A stretch of DNA of 53,054 nt from positions 1 to 53,054 of the forward strand of contig CBCTTQ010000012.1 in the NCBI GenBank assembly GCA_965149945.1, read 5' to 3'. The notes beneath the pieces are model-generated. The model was not told where the DNA came from, made no database searches, and saw only the letters and a program-made list of their open reading frames with translations. Shown in pieces: positions 1 through 9,242 of this stretch (its first letter is position 1; the number at the start of each line of letters is the position of its first letter). The DNA is from JAHZFN01 sp965149945 (GTDB lineage Bacteria > Bacillota > Dehalobacteriia > UBA4068 > UBA4997). A program made the position numbers and the translations under genes.

Positions 1-422
<422 letters not shown>

Positions 423-504
423 TAAAGAAAGGGAAGGAGCGCTTCGAGGAGTAGATAGAATCTCTATGTAGCTGTGGAAGACCTGGCAGAAAGAAGAATA
501 CAGT

Positions 505-616
<112 letters not shown>

Positions 617-1016
617 TTTTTTATGTAAAATTATCTTTTATGAGATAATTTTAGGGGGGTGCCGGGTGATGGTGTTGAGATGAGGGTTAAGTGATGGATT
701 GAGTTGGTTTGCGGCGGGAAGGAATTGACCGAGGAGCTGTTGTGAGGTGGCTGAAGGAGCATAGGGGGAAGAGCGGTTCAATTGGAATATTGAATTGGCG
801 TTTTTTTTTGTCCGTCTTTTTTTGTATCCGGGTTTCCCTGGAGGGGTTTGGAAGAGGGAGAGACGAGAGGGAAAGGATGACGGGAAAGTTGACGAGGAAG
901 TTAAACACGGTCGGATGGAGCCGACCGTGTTTTATTGCAGCGTTTAGGAGGGTTTGTTTTCGGGATTTAGGCGGGTGTGGGATTGGCGGGAGTTGATAGG
1001 GGATGGAATTTTTCTC
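617..1016. other. Gene-poor spacer after the rRNA operon
   Basis: No convincing gene. It holds an AT-rich inverted repeat (627-636 with 643-652) just after 5S and a perfect 12-bp hairpin at 903-932. The rest is G-rich on the plus strand with no ribosome site in front of any frame. The short open frames here overlap on both strands and have no recognisable product. Confidence 0.6.
903..936. terminator. Perfect hairpin, probable bidirectional terminator
   Basis: AAACACGGTCGG (903-914) and CCGACCGTGTTT (921-932) are perfect complements around a 6-base loop, followed by a short T run. It could end transcripts leaving the rRNA operon on the plus strand or those from the PucR-type regulator on the minus strand. 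Confidence 0.7.
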
Positions 1017-1055
1017 TCCGCGCTCAAAATCCGCGCTCAAAATCCGCGCTCAAAG
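1017..1055. repeat. Three tandem 13-bp repeats
   Basis: TCCGCGCTCAAAA occurs at 1017-1029 and 1030-1042, and with one change at 1043-1055. The third copy contains the stop codon of the minus-strand regulator, so the array is the immediate 3' flank of that gene. Confidence 0.9.
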
Positions 1056-2240
1056 TCCTCTTTTCTTCATGGGTTGGTATCGGTTGAATATTTTGTAACT
1101 GAGGTAAAGATGCGTGGATGTATCCCGGTCATCCAGATGAATGCCGCCCAATTCTTCGATTTTTTTCAGCCGATAACTCAGGGTGTTGCGGTGAATGTGG
1201 AGTATTTTCGGACATTCGTTTTGATTACGGGAATGTTGAAGATAAATCTCCAGTGTATGAAAATAGTCTGTTTCGTGCTTTTGGTCATAGCGGCGCAGCT
1301 GATAAAGAAGGGGGTGTACCAAAAAAGAGGGATTGGGACAGAGAGAAAGCAAAATGTCATTGGCATAGTTATTGAATTCGTAGACAGAAATTCCTTTATC
1401 GATTAATTTTCCTATTTCCAGAGCGTAGCAGGCTTGTTTCTCATAATTTTCCAGATAGCTGAGATCTTGAAAAGTGGAGGAAATGCCGCATTTATATTGT
1501 TGGCTCAGCAAAATTTTCAATAGATAATCATTGGTGTATTGGTCCGAGATACTGGTCAGAATATACAGAACGTGGTCTTTCGCGAAATACAGAATATTAG
1601 GGTTTTGAATACGGCTGATGACGGAGCGAAATTCTTTTTGATAGGGCGAGTAAGAGGTTGCGAGTACCTGAAAGGCATCTCGCTTCGGCAGATAACCCTG
1701 CACTAAAATATTTTCAATTTCTTCCGGAGACAAGGTATGGCTGAATAAATCCCTGGCGACAAGGTCTCGAATGGAATAGACAGAAATACTTGTATCCGTT
1801 TGTTTCAGCACAATGGCAAAAGCGTCTGCTACAATTTGTAAATATTCATTGAAAACCTCGGGATATTCTCCGACATCAATGAGTACCGCTACATAGCCTA
1901 CCAGTTCATCCTCGATGAAAACACCCGTTGTCAGGCGGGGATGTTCCGCGAACCATCCCCAATTGCAATAGATAGTCTGGTGCGGATGGCTGATGACTTC
2001 TTCAATCAGATGGTGTTCTTGAAACAGTTCGATAATATTATAGGGTACTTTGCTGTTGAAAGAAAGGCTGTCCCAGATTTTGTCCTCTTTGGTATGGGGC
2101 AAAGAATCAAACGCCAGTATCTCAAAAGAAGTGTCGCTGAGGGCAACGGGGCGGTGAAACAACTCATAGGCGAATTTTTGAACGGCTTTGATGGTGCCTT
2201 CCTGCACGGCTTCAAAGGCTTTTTGGTAAATGGACTTCAT
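1050..2240 (-). CDS. PucR/CdaR-family transcriptional regulator
   Basis: A 396-residue protein. The C-terminus carries the PucR-type helix-turn-helix (HTH_30): HIHRNTLSYRLKKIEEL, near residues 350-366, followed by a conserved Leu/Tyr-rich segment. The central part resembles the GGDEF-like ligand-linked region of CdaR proteins, and the N-terminal third should be the sensor. Start: ATG at 2240 preceded by AAAGGAG. It is divergent from the enoate-reductase-like gene, with a perfect 9-bp inverted repeat in the shared control region, so it probably regulates that gene. The effector is not visible; relatives respond to diacids, purine breakdown products or amino-acid-derived compounds. Confidence 0.85.
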   Translation of the reverse strand: MKSIYQKAFEAVQEGTIKAVQKFAYELFHRPVALSDTSFEILAFDSLPHTKEDKIWDSLSFNSKVPYNIIELFQEHHLIEEVISHPHQTIYCNWGWFAEHPRLTTGVFIEDELVGYVAVLIDVGEYPEVFNEYLQIVADAFAIVLKQTDTSISVYSIRDLVARDLFSHTLSPEEIENILVQGYLPKRDAFQVLATSYSPYQKEFRSVISRIQNPNILYFAKDHVLYILTSISDQYTNDYLLKILLSQQYKCGISSTFQDLSYLENYEKQACYALEIGKLIDKGISVYEFNNYANDILLSLCPNPSFLVHPLLYQLRRYDQKHETDYFHTLEIYLQHSRNQNECPKILHIHRNTLSYRLKKIEELGGIHLDDRDTSTHLYLSYKIFNRYQPMKKRGL

Positions 2241-2270
2241 AGATGTCTCCTTTATAGATGCGGACAGGTG

Positions 2271-2290
2271 TTTTGTGAAAATTCACAAAA
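2271..2290. promoter_or_regulatory. Palindromic operator candidate
   Basis: TTTTGTGAA and TTCACAAAA are perfect 9-bp inverted arms separated by AA. The site lies 30 bases upstream of the regulator start and about 30 bases upstream of the putative -35 region of the flavoenzyme gene. Its dyad symmetry and position suit a dimeric regulator, most simply the divergent PucR/CdaR-type protein. Confidence 0.6.
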
Positions 2291-2320
2291 CGCGGGAAAA
2301 ATTTTTGTTTTTCTCGATAA

Positions 2321-2348
2321 TGATATTTCTCTGATTTCATTATATAAT
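2321..2348 (+). promoter_or_regulatory. Promoter candidate for the enoate-reductase-like gene
   Basis: Consensus -10 TATAAT at 2343-2348 with a weak -35 (TGATAT at 2321-2326) at 16 bp. A poor -35 beside a palindrome fits an activator-dependent promoter, which is inference. Confidence 0.45.
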
Positions 2349-2467
2349 GGAAATAAAGAGATGACAAGGGCGAAAAAAATTCCCCTTTGGGGGAATTTAT
2401 TCAGAAATGCGGCATTGGGCTGCTTTGAAAGATGAATCGTTTGCATAACGAAAAGGAGGTATTTTTG

Positions 2468-4408
2468 ATGAACAAGAAGTATCCACATTTATTCTCAGGC
2501 TTGAAAATCAAAAACATGTATCTGAAGAATCGAATGGCAATGGCTCCGATGGGAACTTTCTCCGAAGAAAGAAACGGGTTCCCCAACAATAAACAGATTA
2601 ATTACTATCGTGCCAGAGCCAGAGGCGGATTCGGCTTGATTTTCTTGGAAGGTCAGTACACCACCAACAAAACCGACCCATGGATCGATTATGTAACGGT
2701 TGCCGGTACGGACGAACAGATGAAAGGTTGGTCTCTGTTGGCGGAAGCAGTTCATGCCGAAGGTTCAAAAATCTGTCTCCAGCTCAGTTGCGGTCTGGGT
2801 CGTAACGCGTTTCCTTTCTCTGATGATCAGATGGTTTCCGCGTCCGAAGTTCCTTCTTTTTATTTCCCGGACAGACTTTGCCGCGCTTTGACCATTGAAG
2901 AAATCCAAGACATCATTCTCCATTATCGTTTGGCTGCCCGCCATGCGGTTGTTGCGGAAGCCGACTGTGTGGAAATCCATGGTCACAGCGGCTATCTGAT
3001 CGATCAATTTATGACCCCGGCTTGGAACAAGAGAACCGATGAATACGGCGGTTCTTTTGAAAACAGAATGCGTCTGGTCACGGAAATTTATCAAGCGATT
3101 CGTGAAGAAGTAGGCGAAGACTTCCCTATCTTCATCCGTATGGCTTGTGACCATGACTTTGACGGCGGCAGAACCATTGAAGAAAGTAAAGAAATCGTTC
3201 GTTATCTGGATAAGTTGGGTATCGATGGTTTCGATTTGGATATGGGTTGCTATGAAGACAAACAGTGGATCGTTCCTTCCATTTATACCGGTGACGCTTG
3301 CATGATCAACTGGGTAAAACAGTTCAAAGAAGTAACGGATAAGCCCATCTTCTCTGCCGGTACGTACACTCCGGAATTGGGTGAACAAACTTTGGCTAAC
3401 GGTGACGCCGATGTCATCATGTTCGGTCGTCAGTCTATCGCGGATCCTGACTTTTGTAACAAACTGCTGGAAAACCGAGAAGAAGATATTCGTCCTTGTT
3501 TAGCTTGCAATCAGATTTGCGTCGGTCGTCTGTATGAAAACAGAACCATCTCTTGCGCCATCAATCCGCAGGCTCTGTTTGAAGACGACTATCCCATTGT
3601 AAAGACCGAACATCCGAAAAAAGTTGTCATTGTCGGCGGTGGTCCGGGAGGTTTGGAAGCTGCGAGGGTAGCCGCTTTGCAGGGTCATGAGGTTATCCTT
3701 TATGAAAAATCCGATCGTTTGGGCGGTCAGTTGCTGGCTGCCGGTGAACCGGAATTCAAGCAGAGAATTCGTCGCTTTGTAAAATATCAGATTACACAGG
3801 TGGAAAAGCTCCCGATCAAAGTGGTTTATGGCAAAACCATTCACGCGGATTCTCCCGAATTGGCTGAAGCGGATCGCATTATTGTTGCCACCGGCGCCAG
3901 ACCGGCAGAGATTCCTGTCAAAGGCATCGATAAACAGAATGTGATTGGTGTCATTGATTTCCATCTGAACCCCTCTTTGCTGAAAGGTGATAAAATCATC
4001 ATCGCCGGCGCGGGCGCTTCCGGTTGTGACTGCGCGCTGGAATTGGCTATGCAAGGCAAAGATGTAACCATTGTGGAGATGGCGGACTGTCTTGCTCCCG
4101 GTATGATTTTGGATAACCGCAATCCTTTGATGTTTAAACTGGAAGATTACAAAGTAAAATCTTCCGTAAACAGTAAGATTTTAGAAATCTTGGATGACGG
4201 TGTGAAGATTGAAAAAGACGGCAAAGAAGAAGTCATCAAAGGGGACATGATCATCAACGCTTTGGGCATGACACCCAATCATGAAGTGGCGGAAGCGATT
4301 TACGATAAATATGCGCCCATCACCGCGATGATTGGTGACTGTACGCATGTCGCTCAGATCGGGGAAGCCGTTCGCGGCGGTTTCTTCGCGGGTTGGAGTA
4401 TTCACTAA
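2468..4408 (+). CDS. Enoate reductase / 2,4-dienoyl-CoA reductase-like flavoenzyme
   Basis: 646 residues with the layout of the FadH/enoate-reductase family. An N-terminal old-yellow-enzyme FMN barrel (about 1-340) includes the conserved NKRTDEYGGSFENR stretch. A four-cysteine Fe-S cluster follows (CLACNQIC then a fourth Cys, about 345-365). The C-terminal half binds NAD(P)H/FAD, with the Rossmann motif GGGPGG near residue 385 and a second one (AGAGASG) near 515. Such enzymes reduce activated C=C bonds, often in anaerobic amino-acid or aromatic-acid fermentation; the substrate cannot be read from sequence. The start at 2468 follows AAGGAGG; an upstream in-frame start at 2432 lacks a ribosome site. 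Probably controlled by the divergent PucR/CdaR-type regulator. Confidence 0.88.
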   Translation: MNKKYPHLFSGLKIKNMYLKNRMAMAPMGTFSEERNGFPNNKQINYYRARARGGFGLIFLEGQYTTNKTDPWIDYVTVAGTDEQMKGWSLLAEAVHAEGSKICLQLSCGLGRNAFPFSDDQMVSASEVPSFYFPDRLCRALTIEEIQDIILHYRLAARHAVVAEADCVEIHGHSGYLIDQFMTPAWNKRTDEYGGSFENRMRLVTEIYQAIREEVGEDFPIFIRMACDHDFDGGRTIEESKEIVRYLDKLGIDGFDLDMGCYEDKQWIVPSIYTGDACMINWVKQFKEVTDKPIFSAGTYTPELGEQTLANGDADVIMFGRQSIADPDFCNKLLENREEDIRPCLACNQICVGRLYENRTISCAINPQALFEDDYPIVKTEHPKKVVIVGGGPGGLEAARVAALQGHEVILYEKSDRLGGQLLAAGEPEFKQRIRRFVKYQITQVEKLPIKVVYGKTIHADSPELAEADRIIVATGARPAEIPVKGIDKQNVIGVIDFHLNPSLLKGDKIIIAGAGASGCDCALELAMQGKDVTIVEMADCLAPGMILDNRNPLMFKLEDYKVKSSVNSKILEILDDGVKIEKDGKEEVIKGDMIINALGMTPNHEVAEAIYDKYAPITAMIGDCTHVAQIGEAVRGGFFAGWSIH

Positions 4409-4448
4409 GGACGATCGAAATTTGTTTATGAGTCGCGAATAATCAGAG

Positions 4449-4487
4449 AAAGGCCTTGCCGGTTAGGGCAGGCCTTTCTTTTTTTTG
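4449..4487 (+). terminator. Intrinsic terminator
   Basis: A GC-rich hairpin (AAAGGCCTTGCC paired with GGCAGGCCTTT, one bulge) is followed by eight or more T. It lies about 40 bases after the flavoenzyme gene. Confidence 0.9.
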
Positions 4488-4571
4488 TTGAGATAAGGGC
4501 GGAAAACCATTATGCTTGATGGGAAAGCCCTCGCGATTTTATTTTTCGTCAAAATCCATAAGGAAAGGTTT

Positions 4572-5420
4572 TCAGGAAATACGGGTCATCCGCAAGAGAA
4601 CGCTGTCTTGGAAACCGATTTCCGCAAGAGCCTGGTTTTGGTTTTGGAAAAGAACATCCAGGCACGACTCGTTAGGGGTATCTCCGGGAATGGTAGACCA
4701 AGTTTGTAACACCACATGGGCGCTGCCCGTCGGGATATCGGTGGTAATGGTAACGGGAGAGAAAATTTGGGTTTCGGGATTTTGAGGATCTGTCAGATTA
4801 GTCAAGGTTACTTGATTACCATTCAAAGAGAGTTCCGCCTGATTCAACCAGGAGTTCTCTTCTACCGCTTGCAGTCGCCAAGTACCCTGGAGGGTAGATT
4901 CTGTAATGCCGGACGCTGCCTGTTGCCGGGCAAAGGCAGAGTCGGCGTCTGTTTTGATGCGGACAGTTTTGCTCATTGTGTCCCATCCTACCTGATATCC
5001 AAAGGCTTCTGCTACATAACGGGCAGGGAGATAGGTACGACCTTTTTGCAGATAAGGTTGCGTGTCCATTTCCAGAGCATGATAATGAAGGATGGCGCCG
5101 CAGGGCGTGTTCAGACTGTCTACCCGTCTGCTCAGATCCAGCGGAAACCATGATTTCCAAAGGATACCACTGGGATTTTCTTTCGATAAGGTGACGGCGG
5201 CGGGCTCCGGCGTATATTGTACCGCACAGCTCAACGCCTCGCCCAAAGCGCGCGCAGGTACTTGGGTTCTGTTGCTTGAATCCAGAAACGGCTGGGCATC
5301 CGGAAAAGAAACGCGTTCTCCGTCCACAATAACTTGAATGGTTGGAGCGGCCCAGGCGCTGCCGCTGAAAAGTCCAAAGCAACAGAGACAGACGAGGGTC
5401 AGAAACAGAAATTTTTTCAT
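4572..5420 (-). CDS. Secreted copper-amine-oxidase-like (stalk) domain protein
   Basis: 282 residues. Residues 1-24 form a signal peptide (Lys-Lys, hydrophobic core, SAWA-A cleavage). Residues about 25-160 carry the stalk domain, with the typical half-repeats: a short strand motif IQVIVDGE, an R-T-Y-LPARYVAEAFG segment and a W-D-KTVRI ending. The C-terminal 110 residues are unassigned and beta-rich (a lipocalin-like WRLQAVEENSW segment). Such proteins are usually secreted or wall-associated. The start at 5420 is chosen because AAAGGAGG precedes it and the signal peptide begins there. Its promoter is a perfect consensus (5482-5510), so it is probably well expressed. Function unknown. Confidence 0.82.
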   Translation of the reverse strand: MKKFLFLTLVCLCCFGLFSGSAWAAPTIQVIVDGERVSFPDAQPFLDSSNRTQVPARALGEALSCAVQYTPEPAAVTLSKENPSGILWKSWFPLDLSRRVDSLNTPCGAILHYHALEMDTQPYLQKGRTYLPARYVAEAFGYQVGWDTMSKTVRIKTDADSAFARQQAASGITESTLQGTWRLQAVEENSWLNQAELSLNGNQVTLTNLTDPQNPETQIFSPVTITTDIPTGSAHVVLQTWSTIPGDTPNESCLDVLFQNQNQALAEIGFQDSVLLRMTRIS

Positions 5421-5481
5421 TCCTCGATAACCTCCTTTGAAAATTATATTTTTTGATTTGAAGGTGTTCGGATTGCTATCT

Positions 5482-5510
5482 ATTATATAATGAAGGTCAA
5501 TCTTTGTCAA
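5482..5510 (-). promoter_or_regulatory. Consensus sigma-A promoter of the stalk-domain gene
   Basis: On the minus strand TTGACA (5510-5505), a 17-bp spacer and TATAAT (5487-5482) match both hexamers exactly. Confidence 0.85.
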
Positions 5511-5524
5511 TGAGCGCGATTTCG

Positions 5525-5553
5525 TTTACATTTTTACAGGTCTGTGATATGAT
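5525..5553 (+). promoter_or_regulatory. Promoter of the zinc-ribbon gene
   Basis: TTTACA (5525-5530), 17 bp, TATGAT (5548-5553) with an extended TGA before the -10. It starts 15 bp from the divergent promoter, so the two could interfere. Confidence 0.75.
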
Positions 5554-5575
5554 AAACAGGAAGGGAGGTGAAGAG

Positions 5576-5785
5576 ATGGAAAAACAACAATATATCTGCC
5601 CCAAATGCGGCTGCCGGGAATATATCGCCGATCGTTTTCAGGCGGTGGGCGGCGGTTTTGCCAAACTGATGGATATTCAAAACAAACGGTTCGTCACGGT
5701 TTCCTGTAAACAATGCGGTTATACGGAGCTGTATCGCGGAGAGACAGAAACAGGCATGAACATTTTGGATTTTTTGATTGGTTAA
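5576..5785 (+). CDS. Small zinc-ribbon protein (DUF2082-like)
   Basis: 69 residues with two CxxC knuckles: CPKCGC near residue 8 and CKQCGY near 44, separated by a loop containing a glycine-rich stretch (AVGGG). This is the pattern of the small zinc-ribbon nucleic-acid-binding family found across Bacillota. The start at 5576 follows GGGAGGTG; upstream in-frame starts have no ribosome site and lie inside the promoter. The biological role of the family is not established. After it, 5786-6070 holds no gene I can support. Confidence 0.75.
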   Translation: MEKQQYICPKCGCREYIADRFQAVGGGFAKLMDIQNKRFVTVSCKQCGYTELYRGETETGMNILDFLIG

Positions 5786-6070
5786 AAAAGATGACTGCCT
5801 GAGCGAAAATCTGTGAAACCGCCGACTGCAAACAACAGAAGACGAAAAGAAAAAGTCGAAAACAGAGGATGGTGAGGCGGAAAAGACAAACTTAAAAAAC
5901 AAGGAATCAAGAAAGGAATGTGAAACAGTCGGAAGACAAGACCTCCTGAGAAAGCGCGAGGTCTGCTTTGTGAAAGTGTATCGGAACGTCTGCCGTGCCG
6001 AAGATGACGCGGCGATAGATGTGTATGGCATCAAAACGCTTGTTTTGTGATGTGTATAGGAGGATTAACA

Positions 6071-6589
6071 ATGAATACAAAAGTACCCAACAGCCGTGGA
6101 CAGCGGTATTTGCTGTGGGGATTGTTTGCTGTGTATCTGTTTTTGTTGGTTTGGATTATTTTGTTCAAATTTCAGACGGATTTTTCGGTATTCAGCGGTA
6201 CTCGCAGTTTGAACTTGGTACCTTACGGCGCTTCTGCTGTCGTTAACGGCAGTGTGGATCTCTCTGAGATCTGCAATAACATTTTGATTTTTCTGCCCTT
6301 TGGGCTATATCTCAGCCTGTTGTGTCCTCGTTGGTCTTGGGGGCGCAAGGCGCTTTTGATTGCGGCATTCAGCCTGTTGTTAGAAATTTTCCAATATGCG
6401 CTGGCTGTAGGCAGCAGTGATGTGACGGATGTAATCAACAATACTCTGGGCGGTCTGGCAGGCATCGGATTGTATTGGTTATTTTTCAGAGCGCTGGGAC
6501 AGCGGACGACGGCGGTGCTGACAGGAATCGCTTGCTTTTGCACTGTGGCGCTGGTTGGATTGACGGCGCTTTTGCTGTTGTCTAATTGA
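6071..6589 (+). CDS. VanZ-like membrane protein
   Basis: 172 residues with about five hydrophobic segments. The conserved VanZ-family core is visible: NLVPY near residue 50, then DLSEICNNILIFLPFGLYL, then SLLLEIFQYALAVGSSDVTDVINNTLGGLAG, whose E, D and N residues are the family signature. VanZ proteins are associated with low-level teicoplanin resistance in enterococci, but most chromosomal homologues have no proven role. The start at 6071 follows TAGGAGG; an in-frame ATG at 6047 lacks one. Single-gene unit. Confidence 0.85.
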   Translation: MNTKVPNSRGQRYLLWGLFAVYLFLLVWIILFKFQTDFSVFSGTRSLNLVPYGASAVVNGSVDLSEICNNILIFLPFGLYLSLLCPRWSWGRKALLIAAFSLLLEIFQYALAVGSSDVTDVINNTLGGLAGIGLYWLFFRALGQRTTAVLTGIACFCTVALVGLTALLLLSN

Positions 6590-6690
6590 TGGAATCGAGA
6601 CAGTGAGGAGTGGTTCTGTCTGTTCAGAATAGTTTTGCATAAAAAAAGAGCCTTTCTCTGCTGTTTTCAAGGAAAAGAAAGAATCTTCTC

Positions 6691-6718
6691 TTGAAAAATT
6701 GCTGAAATTGTGTATAAT
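6691..6718 (+). promoter_or_regulatory. Promoter of the ornithine carbamoyltransferase gene
   Basis: TTGAAA (6691-6696), 16 bp, TATAAT (6713-6718). The predicted leader is about 95 bases. I see no ARG-box-like palindrome by eye. Confidence 0.75.
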
Positions 6719-6818
6719 AATAAATATGGAAACATCTGGAACGGTTATTTTTATCCCAAAGGATCAACGATAAAAGTAGACAATAGTTTGATTTTTTTGA
6801 TTGAGGAGGCTGATCGTT

Positions 6819-7817
6819 ATGGCAGTGAATTTAAAAGGCAGAAGCTTTTTGACGCTGATGGACTTTACACCGGCGGAAATTCGTTATCTGCTGGATTTGT
6901 CCCATGATTTAAAAGCAAAAAAAAGAATGGGATTGATTGGAGATACCCTGAAAAACAAAAATATTCTTTTGTTATTTGAAAAAACTTCTACCAGAACCCG
7001 CTGTTCTTTTGAAGTGGCAGCCAGAGAAGAAGGCGCTAATGTGACCTTTTTGGATCCCGGCAGCTCACAAATGGGTAAAAAAGAATCTTTGGAAGACAGC
7101 GCCAAAGTATTGGGTCGCTATTATGATGGTATTGAATACCGCGGCTTTAATCAAAAAGTGGTGGAAGACTTGGCGAAATATGCCGGCGTACCCGTGTTTA
7201 ACGGCTTGACTGATGTGGACCATCCTACCCAGATTTTGGCGGATATGCTGACTTTGGAAGAACATGTGGCAAAGCCCCTCCAGAGTATGAAGGTAGTTTT
7301 TGTGGGAGATGTGCGCAACAATATGGCCTATGCCTGGATGTACGGCGCGGCTAAAATGGGCATGCATTTTGTGGCTTATGGTCCCCAGGAATTGATTGAC
7401 GGCGTCGATCGGGAAGTATTGGCCAAAGCGAACGCCGTTGCGGCGGAAACCGGCGCCAAAATCGAACTTTCCTGTGACGTAAATTGCCTGCAAGGCGCCG
7501 ATGCTCTCTATTCCGATATTTGGGCTTCTATGGGTGAAGAAGATAAAATTCCGGAACGGGTCAAACTGCTCAGTCCCTTCCAGATTACCATGGATATGCT
7601 GAAAGCTACCGGTAACAACCGGGTGCTTTTCATGCATTGTCTGCCTTCTTTCCATGATTTCAACACCAAAATGGCGAAAGAAATGAAGGAAAAGGGCTAT
7701 GATATCCGTGAAGTGACCGATGAGGTTTTCCGCAGCAAACATTCTGTTGTCTTCGATGAAGCGGAAAACAGAATGCATACGATCAAAGCGGTAATGGTGG
7801 CGACTGTCGGCAAATAG
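6819..7817 (+). CDS. argF: Ornithine carbamoyltransferase
   Basis: 332 residues, normal family length. The carbamoyl-phosphate motif STRTRCSFE is near residue 56, DHPTQ near 133 and the ornithine-binding HCLPSFHD near 272; DIWASMGEE is also typical. The enzyme joins ornithine and carbamoyl phosphate to give citrulline, or works in reverse in arginine fermentation. No other arginine gene is adjacent, so biosynthetic (argF) versus catabolic (arcB) use cannot be decided. The SMGEE and HCLPxFHD forms are common in catabolic-type enzymes. The start at 6819 follows GAGGAGG. Confidence 0.93.
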   Translation: MAVNLKGRSFLTLMDFTPAEIRYLLDLSHDLKAKKRMGLIGDTLKNKNILLLFEKTSTRTRCSFEVAAREEGANVTFLDPGSSQMGKKESLEDSAKVLGRYYDGIEYRGFNQKVVEDLAKYAGVPVFNGLTDVDHPTQILADMLTLEEHVAKPLQSMKVVFVGDVRNNMAYAWMYGAAKMGMHFVAYGPQELIDGVDREVLAKANAVAAETGAKIELSCDVNCLQGADALYSDIWASMGEEDKIPERVKLLSPFQITMDMLKATGNNRVLFMHCLPSFHDFNTKMAKEMKEKGYDIREVTDEVFRSKHSVVFDEAENRMHTIKAVMVATVGK

Positions 7818-7842
7818 CGAAATATTCGTATTAAAAATGACT

Positions 7843-7880
7843 GGGCTGATATATTGTGTAAGAATATATCAGCCCTTTTT
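7843..7880 (+). terminator. Intrinsic terminator
   Basis: A perfect 13-bp hairpin (GGGCTGATATATT / AATATATCAGCCC, 7843-7875) followed by five T, 25 bases after argF. Confidence 0.92.
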
Positions 7881-7967
7881 CAGAACACTCGTATTGCATC
7901 GAAGAAGACCGATTTTTTCACAAAAGGTTTTGATAAAAAGCGCGTTTGATTGAAAGGAGACAACAGA

Positions 7968-8999
7968 TTGACTTGGTTTTTACGACGCAACTATAAAGGC
8001 ATTTTGCTCTGCGCCCTGATTTCGGTTCCGGCCTGGTTGCTGGGAAATTGGTTGCCTGTGGTGGGCGGTCCTGTTTTTGCGATTTTTATCGGAATTATCA
8101 TCGGGATGCTGTTAAAAAAAAGAGAGCCATTTGCTGAAGGAATCACTTTTACATCTAAGAAAATTTTGCAGTTGGCTGTGATTTTTTTGGGGTTCGGTTT
8201 GAACCTGAATATGATTATCGCCACAGGTAAACAGTCTCTGCCTATCATTATTGTGACTATTGGAGCGGCGCTGATTACGGCGTACTTATTACAAAAGGCG
8301 CTGAAGATTCCCGGTAATACTTCTACCCTGATTGGAGTGGGGTCTTCCATTTGCGGCGGCTCTGCCATTGCCGCCACTTCGTCGGTGATTCATGCCAGCG
8401 ATGAGGAAATCGCCCAATCGATTTCCGTTATTTTCCTGTTTAATGTGTTGGCGGCGGTGATTTTTCCCATGCTGGGTGGTTTTTTGGGATTTTCCACGGC
8501 GGACGGCACCGCCTTTGGGATTTTTGCCGGTACGGCTGTCAATGATACTTCTTCGGTGACGGCGGCGGCTTCTACTTGGGACAGTCTTTATCAATTGGGT
8601 ACGGACACCCTGGATAAGGCGGTGACGGTGAAGCTTACACGGACGTTAGCCATCATTCCCATCACTTTGGTATTGGCGTTGTACACTATTCGCAAAACCA
8701 GGACCGAGGGGCAGAAGATCAGTTTGAAAAAATCTTTTCCCATGTTTATTCTCTGGTTTTTACTGGCGTCGGTGCTGACCACGGTGTTGATTCATTTTGG
8801 TGTATCGGCGGAAATTTTTGACCCATTGAAAACATTGAGCAAATTTTTTATTGTCATGGCGATGGCGGCGATTGGGTTAAATACCAATATCATTAAATTG
8901 GTGAAAACAGGCGGTAAACCGATCTTTTTAGGGCTTTGCTGTTGGATTGTCATTACGGGGACTTCTTTGGTGATGCAGCATTTCATGGGGATTTGGTAA
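7968..8999 (+). CDS. YeiH-family putative sulfate exporter
   Basis: 343 residues, about ten hydrophobic segments, matching the UPF0324/YeiH family. Conserved pieces include GSSICGGSAIAATSSVI near residue 125 and FAGTAVNDTSSVTAAAS near 180, a re-entrant-like pair rich in Ser/Thr. Family members are annotated as sulfate exporters on limited evidence, and substrates are mostly untested. I place the start at the TTG at 7968, because GAAAGGAG sits 8 bases before it; the TTG at 7950 has none. Stands alone between two terminators. Confidence 0.85.
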   Translation: MTWFLRRNYKGILLCALISVPAWLLGNWLPVVGGPVFAIFIGIIIGMLLKKREPFAEGITFTSKKILQLAVIFLGFGLNLNMIIATGKQSLPIIIVTIGAALITAYLLQKALKIPGNTSTLIGVGSSICGGSAIAATSSVIHASDEEIAQSISVIFLFNVLAAVIFPMLGGFLGFSTADGTAFGIFAGTAVNDTSSVTAAASTWDSLYQLGTDTLDKAVTVKLTRTLAIIPITLVLALYTIRKTRTEGQKISLKKSFPMFILWFLLASVLTTVLIHFGVSAEIFDPLKTLSKFFIVMAMAAIGLNTNIIKLVKTGGKPIFLGLCCWIVITGTSLVMQHFMGIW

Positions 9000-9041
9000 C
9001 AAGGAAGAGTGATTGATTCAGAGAAAACAAATTTGCAAAAA

Positions 9042-9070
9042 AAATCGAAGTCAGAGACTTCGGTTTTTTT
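9042..9070. terminator. Bidirectional intrinsic terminator
   Basis: CGAAGTC / GACTTCG core (about 9046-9062) flanked by an A run on the left and a T run on the right, so it works on both strands. It ends the yeiH-like transcript and, on the minus strand, the long cobalamin/repair operon that stops at 9243. Confidence 0.85.
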
Positions 9071-9242
9071 GCAATGAAAAAGAATTTAAGATTTCGCGGG
9101 GATTCATGGTACTTTGTTTGGATGAGAGATTGAAAAAGATGCGAAAAAATACATGTTTGTTACGGTTTTATGAAAGCGCCGTGTCTTGATGATAAGACTG
9201 TTCGGAAGCGTACCGCTTTCGAGAGACAATCAAGACGAAAAA

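Noticed and set aside
2432..2467. Upstream ATG starts for the flavoenzyme and several other genes
   Set aside because: Longer in-frame starts at this and other genes (for example glmU, cysK, nifU, iorB, sfsA, lipoprotein) lack ribosome sites and run through promoters; the starts given follow clear AGGAG sequences.
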